From contig NZ_JAJITD010000008.1 of the NCBI RefSeq assembly GCF_020880815.1, positions 248,001-312,000 of the forward strand: a DNA stretch of 64,000 nucleotides, read 5' to 3'. The notes under the pieces were generated by a model. It saw only the letters and a list, made by a program, of their open reading frames with translations, was not told the origin of the DNA and made no database searches. Positions 62,243-64,000 of the stretch are shown piece after piece. Made by a program: the position numbers and the translations under genes. This stretch comes from Paraburkholderia sejongensis (GTDB lineage: Bacteria > Pseudomonadota > Gammaproteobacteria > Burkholderiales > Burkholderiaceae). Position 1 is the first letter of the stretch; each line of letters begins with the position of its first letter.

Positions 62243-63595
62243 ATGGACGAGTTGACACTCGGTTTGATCGGCGCGGGCGCCGTGGTGGTCGGGGGCGTGG
62301 TCGTGTACAACGCGTGGCAGGGCGCGAAGGTGCGTCGCAAGATGCCGCGGCCGATGCCGGCCGAGACCGCCGAAAGTTTCGCGCCGCGGGACGAGCATGA
62401 AGAGCAGAGCCCGTTCATCGAGCCGGCCCGCCCGACCATCCGGCGCGAGCCGAGCGTGAGCGCCGCCGAGCCGCTCGCGGACCCGAGCGCCGCGCGGGTC
62501 GAGCCGACTTTCGGTGCGGCCGCAGGTGCGGCTACGGCGCCGCTCGACACGCCCGCCGATATTCAGGCGGAGATGACGTCGCCGAACGGCTACCCGGACC
62601 CTGAACAGGCGGCGCGAGCCGAAGGCGCGGGCGAGGGCGAGCCCCATCACGCCGACGCATCGGCTGGCGACAGCGAGCGGCCCGCTGCTGAAACGGCTGC
62701 CGCGGCAAAGCCGGCGTCCGTCGAGCAGGAGCGCGTCGAGCCGATCCTGCCGGCCGCCACGACGATTTCGTCGGCGCCGCCGGCGATCGTCGACCGGCGC
62801 ATCGACTGCATCGTGCCGATCCGGCTGAACGGCCCGGTGGCCGGCGACAAGGTGATTCCGCTCGCGCAGCGGCTGCGTCGCGCGGGCAGCAAGCCGGTGC
62901 ATATCGAGGGCAAGCCCGAAGGCGGCGCGTGGGAGCTGCTGCAAAACGGCATCCGCTACGAGGAGCTGCGCGCGGCCGCGCAGCTCGCGAACCGCAGCGG
63001 CGCGCTCAACGAGCTCGAGTTCTCCGAGTTCGTGACCGGTGTGCAGCAGTTCGCCGATGCGCTCGACGCGGCCCCCGAATTTCCCGACATGCTGGAAACC
63101 GTTGCGATGGCGCGCGAGCTCGACGGCTTCGCCGCGCAGTGCGACGCGCAGTTGTCGATCAACGTGCTGTCGGACGGCGCGCCGTGGTCGGCTAACTACG
63201 TACAGGCGGTCGCGTCGCAGGACGGGCTGCTGCTGTCGCGCGACGGCACCCGCTTCGTCAAGCTCGACTCGCGCCAGAGCCCGGTGTTCATGCTGCAGTT
63301 CGGCGACACCAACTTCCTGCGCGACGACCTCACGTACAAGGGCGGCGAGATGATCACGCTGGTGCTCGACGTGCCGGTCGCCGACGAAGACATCCTGCCG
63401 TTCCGCCTGATGTGCGACTACGCGAAGTCCCTGGCCGAGCGGATCGGCGGCCGGGTCGTCGACGACGGCCGCCGGCCGCTGCCGGAAAGCGCGCTGCTGG
63501 CGATCGAAAAGCAGCTGATGACGCTCTACGCGAAGCTTGAACAGGCGGGCATTCCGGCGGGCTCGCCGGCGACGCGGCGGCTGTTCAGCCAGTAA
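62243..63595 (+). CDS. zipA: Cell division protein ZipA (FtsZ-binding)
   Basis: A 450-residue protein with an N-terminal membrane anchor (LTLGLIGAGAVVVGGVVVY), an Ala/Pro/Glu-rich linker to about residue 180 and a C-terminal FtsZ-binding domain (about 190-440) including YVQAVASQDGLLLSRDG and DVPVADEDILPFRLMCDYAK. It tethers FtsZ to the inner membrane at the division site. GGAG precedes ATG 62243. The position between smc and ligA is the known arrangement in this group and supports the call, since ZipA sequence is poorly conserved. Confidence 0.9.
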   Translation: MDELTLGLIGAGAVVVGGVVVYNAWQGAKVRRKMPRPMPAETAESFAPRDEHEEQSPFIEPARPTIRREPSVSAAEPLADPSAARVEPTFGAAAGAATAPLDTPADIQAEMTSPNGYPDPEQAARAEGAGEGEPHHADASAGDSERPAAETAAAAKPASVEQERVEPILPAATTISSAPPAIVDRRIDCIVPIRLNGPVAGDKVIPLAQRLRRAGSKPVHIEGKPEGGAWELLQNGIRYEELRAAAQLANRSGALNELEFSEFVTGVQQFADALDAAPEFPDMLETVAMARELDGFAAQCDAQLSINVLSDGAPWSANYVQAVASQDGLLLSRDGTRFVKLDSRQSPVFMLQFGDTNFLRDDLTYKGGEMITLVLDVPVADEDILPFRLMCDYAKSLAERIGGRVVDDGRRPLPESALLAIEKQLMTLYAKLEQAGIPAGSPATRRLFSQ

Positions 63596-63635
63596 CCGCG
63601 CATCGCAGCGCCGCGCGTTTTTCGCGCAGGAATAG

Positions 63636-63668
63636 ACGGCCGCACGATGTGCGGCCGTTGTCGTTTGG
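63636..63668 (+). terminator. Terminator-like hairpin after zipA
   Basis: Perfect 10-bp stem ACGGCCGCAC / GTGCGGCCGT (63636-63645 / 63649-63658), loop GAT, but the tail (TGTCGTTT) is only moderately T-rich. Confidence 0.55.
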
Positions 63669-63798
63669 GGCATCGTTTACAGGCATTCGCGCGAGGGCGC
63701 GAAGCGCATCGCAAGTCGCCCATTCGGCCGATGTAAAGGGCCAGGCTTCCTGCGATAATCCGATGTCCGACTTTCATCCTGATAAAGCTTCCGCGCGT

Positions 63799-64000
63799 AT
63801 GGCCCGAACCTCCGTCCCTCCTTCCGAAACCAGTGCGCCGGCCGAACGGGCCGCATGGCTGCGCGCCGAGCTCGAACGCGCGAACTACGCGTACTACGTG
63901 CTCGACCAACCGGACCTGCCGGACGCCGAGTACGACACGCTGTTCAAGGAGCTGGAGCGCATCGAAGGCGAGCATCCGGACCTGATCGTGCCGGACTCGC
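63799..64000 (+). CDS. ligA: NAD-dependent DNA ligase, N-terminal fragment (cut by window edge)
   Basis: Only the first 67 or so codons are visible. They contain RAELERANYAYYVLDQPDL and DAEYDTLFKELERIE, the domain Ia signature of LigA that binds NMN (the paired Tyr and the D-x-E-Y-D motif). LigA seals nicks during replication. ATG 63799 (MARTSVPPSE) is preferred; an in-frame ATG at 63763 lies 4 bases after a -10-like GATAAT and would be outside the transcript if that element is real. The catalytic lysine and the rest lie beyond the window. Confidence 0.93.
   Translation, partial: MARTSVPPSETSAPAERAAWLRAELERANYAYYVLDQPDLPDAEYDTLFKELERIEGEHPDLIVPDS

Noticed and set aside
58684..62550. A 1288-codon antisense frame over smc
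   Set aside because: Shadow of smc codon usage; no motif, and smc is unambiguous.

Overview
The window looks like a chromosomal segment of a Burkholderiaceae betaproteobacterium (Burkholderia/Paraburkholderia/Caballeronia type). The reasons are very high G+C with strong GC3 bias, the gene orders dapC-dapD-arsC-like-dapE-prmB and smc-zipA-ligA, a glyoxylate-shunt block (aceB, aceA), and a small protein resembling the Burkholderia-restricted DUF2866 family. Both ends are cut: the left edge holds the last third of an ABC exporter gene and the right edge the first codons of ligA. I see no insertion sequences, integrases, rRNA or CRISPR arrays.

Layout. (1) 1-1769: end of a peptidase/colicin-V-type ABC exporter ATPase and an overlapping TolC-family protein. 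(2) 2108-15178: the accessory centrepiece, seven co-oriented genes. They encode a single-module iterative-type PKS (KS-AT-DH-degenerate ER-KR-ACP), a PLP alpha-oxoamine synthase, a MECR-like enoyl reductase, a LolD/MacB-like ATPase, an FtsX/LolC-like permease, a LolA-like periplasmic protein and an outer-membrane barrel protein. Read together this is a candidate pathway that makes a sphingoid-like amino-ketone lipid and delivers it to the outer membrane. (3) 15538-22726: a small secreted Pro-rich protein, the yejABEF peptide importer and an NlpC/P60 hydrolase with a near-canonical promoter. (4) 22877-26661: patatin-like lipoprotein, gltX, then five tRNA genes (Ala, Glu, Asp, Glu, Asp) with a tandem Glu-Asp duplication. 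(5) 26825-34865: GNAT, AraC regulator, gamma-glutamylcyclotransferase-like protein, aceB with a haloacid-dehalogenase-like gene, a divergent LysR gene, a universal stress protein and aceA. (6) 35265-46579: RhlE-like helicase, ACBP, tsaB-rimI-UDG-DUF1853, thiD, lplT, alr-radA and a DUF2866-like gene. (7) 46679-56796: AMACR-like racemase, yheS, glutathione peroxidase, cardiolipin synthase, prmB, dapE, arsC-like, dapD, dapC. (8) 57342-64000: EamA transporter, smc, zipA, ligA.

Outside the PKS cluster this is mostly conserved housekeeping sequence. The PKS cluster is the part most worth following: every enzymatic residue set I could check is present except the in-line ER, and a stand-alone enoyl reductase sits in the same operon. 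The following genes look like a dedicated Lol-like lipid conveyor, not a drug pump. Smaller points of interest are a perfect 18-bp palindrome in the LysR/HAD-aceB divergent promoter, a strong minus-strand terminator directly ahead of dapE, a compensated tRNA-Asp pair, and several in-frame micro-repeats inside coding sequence.
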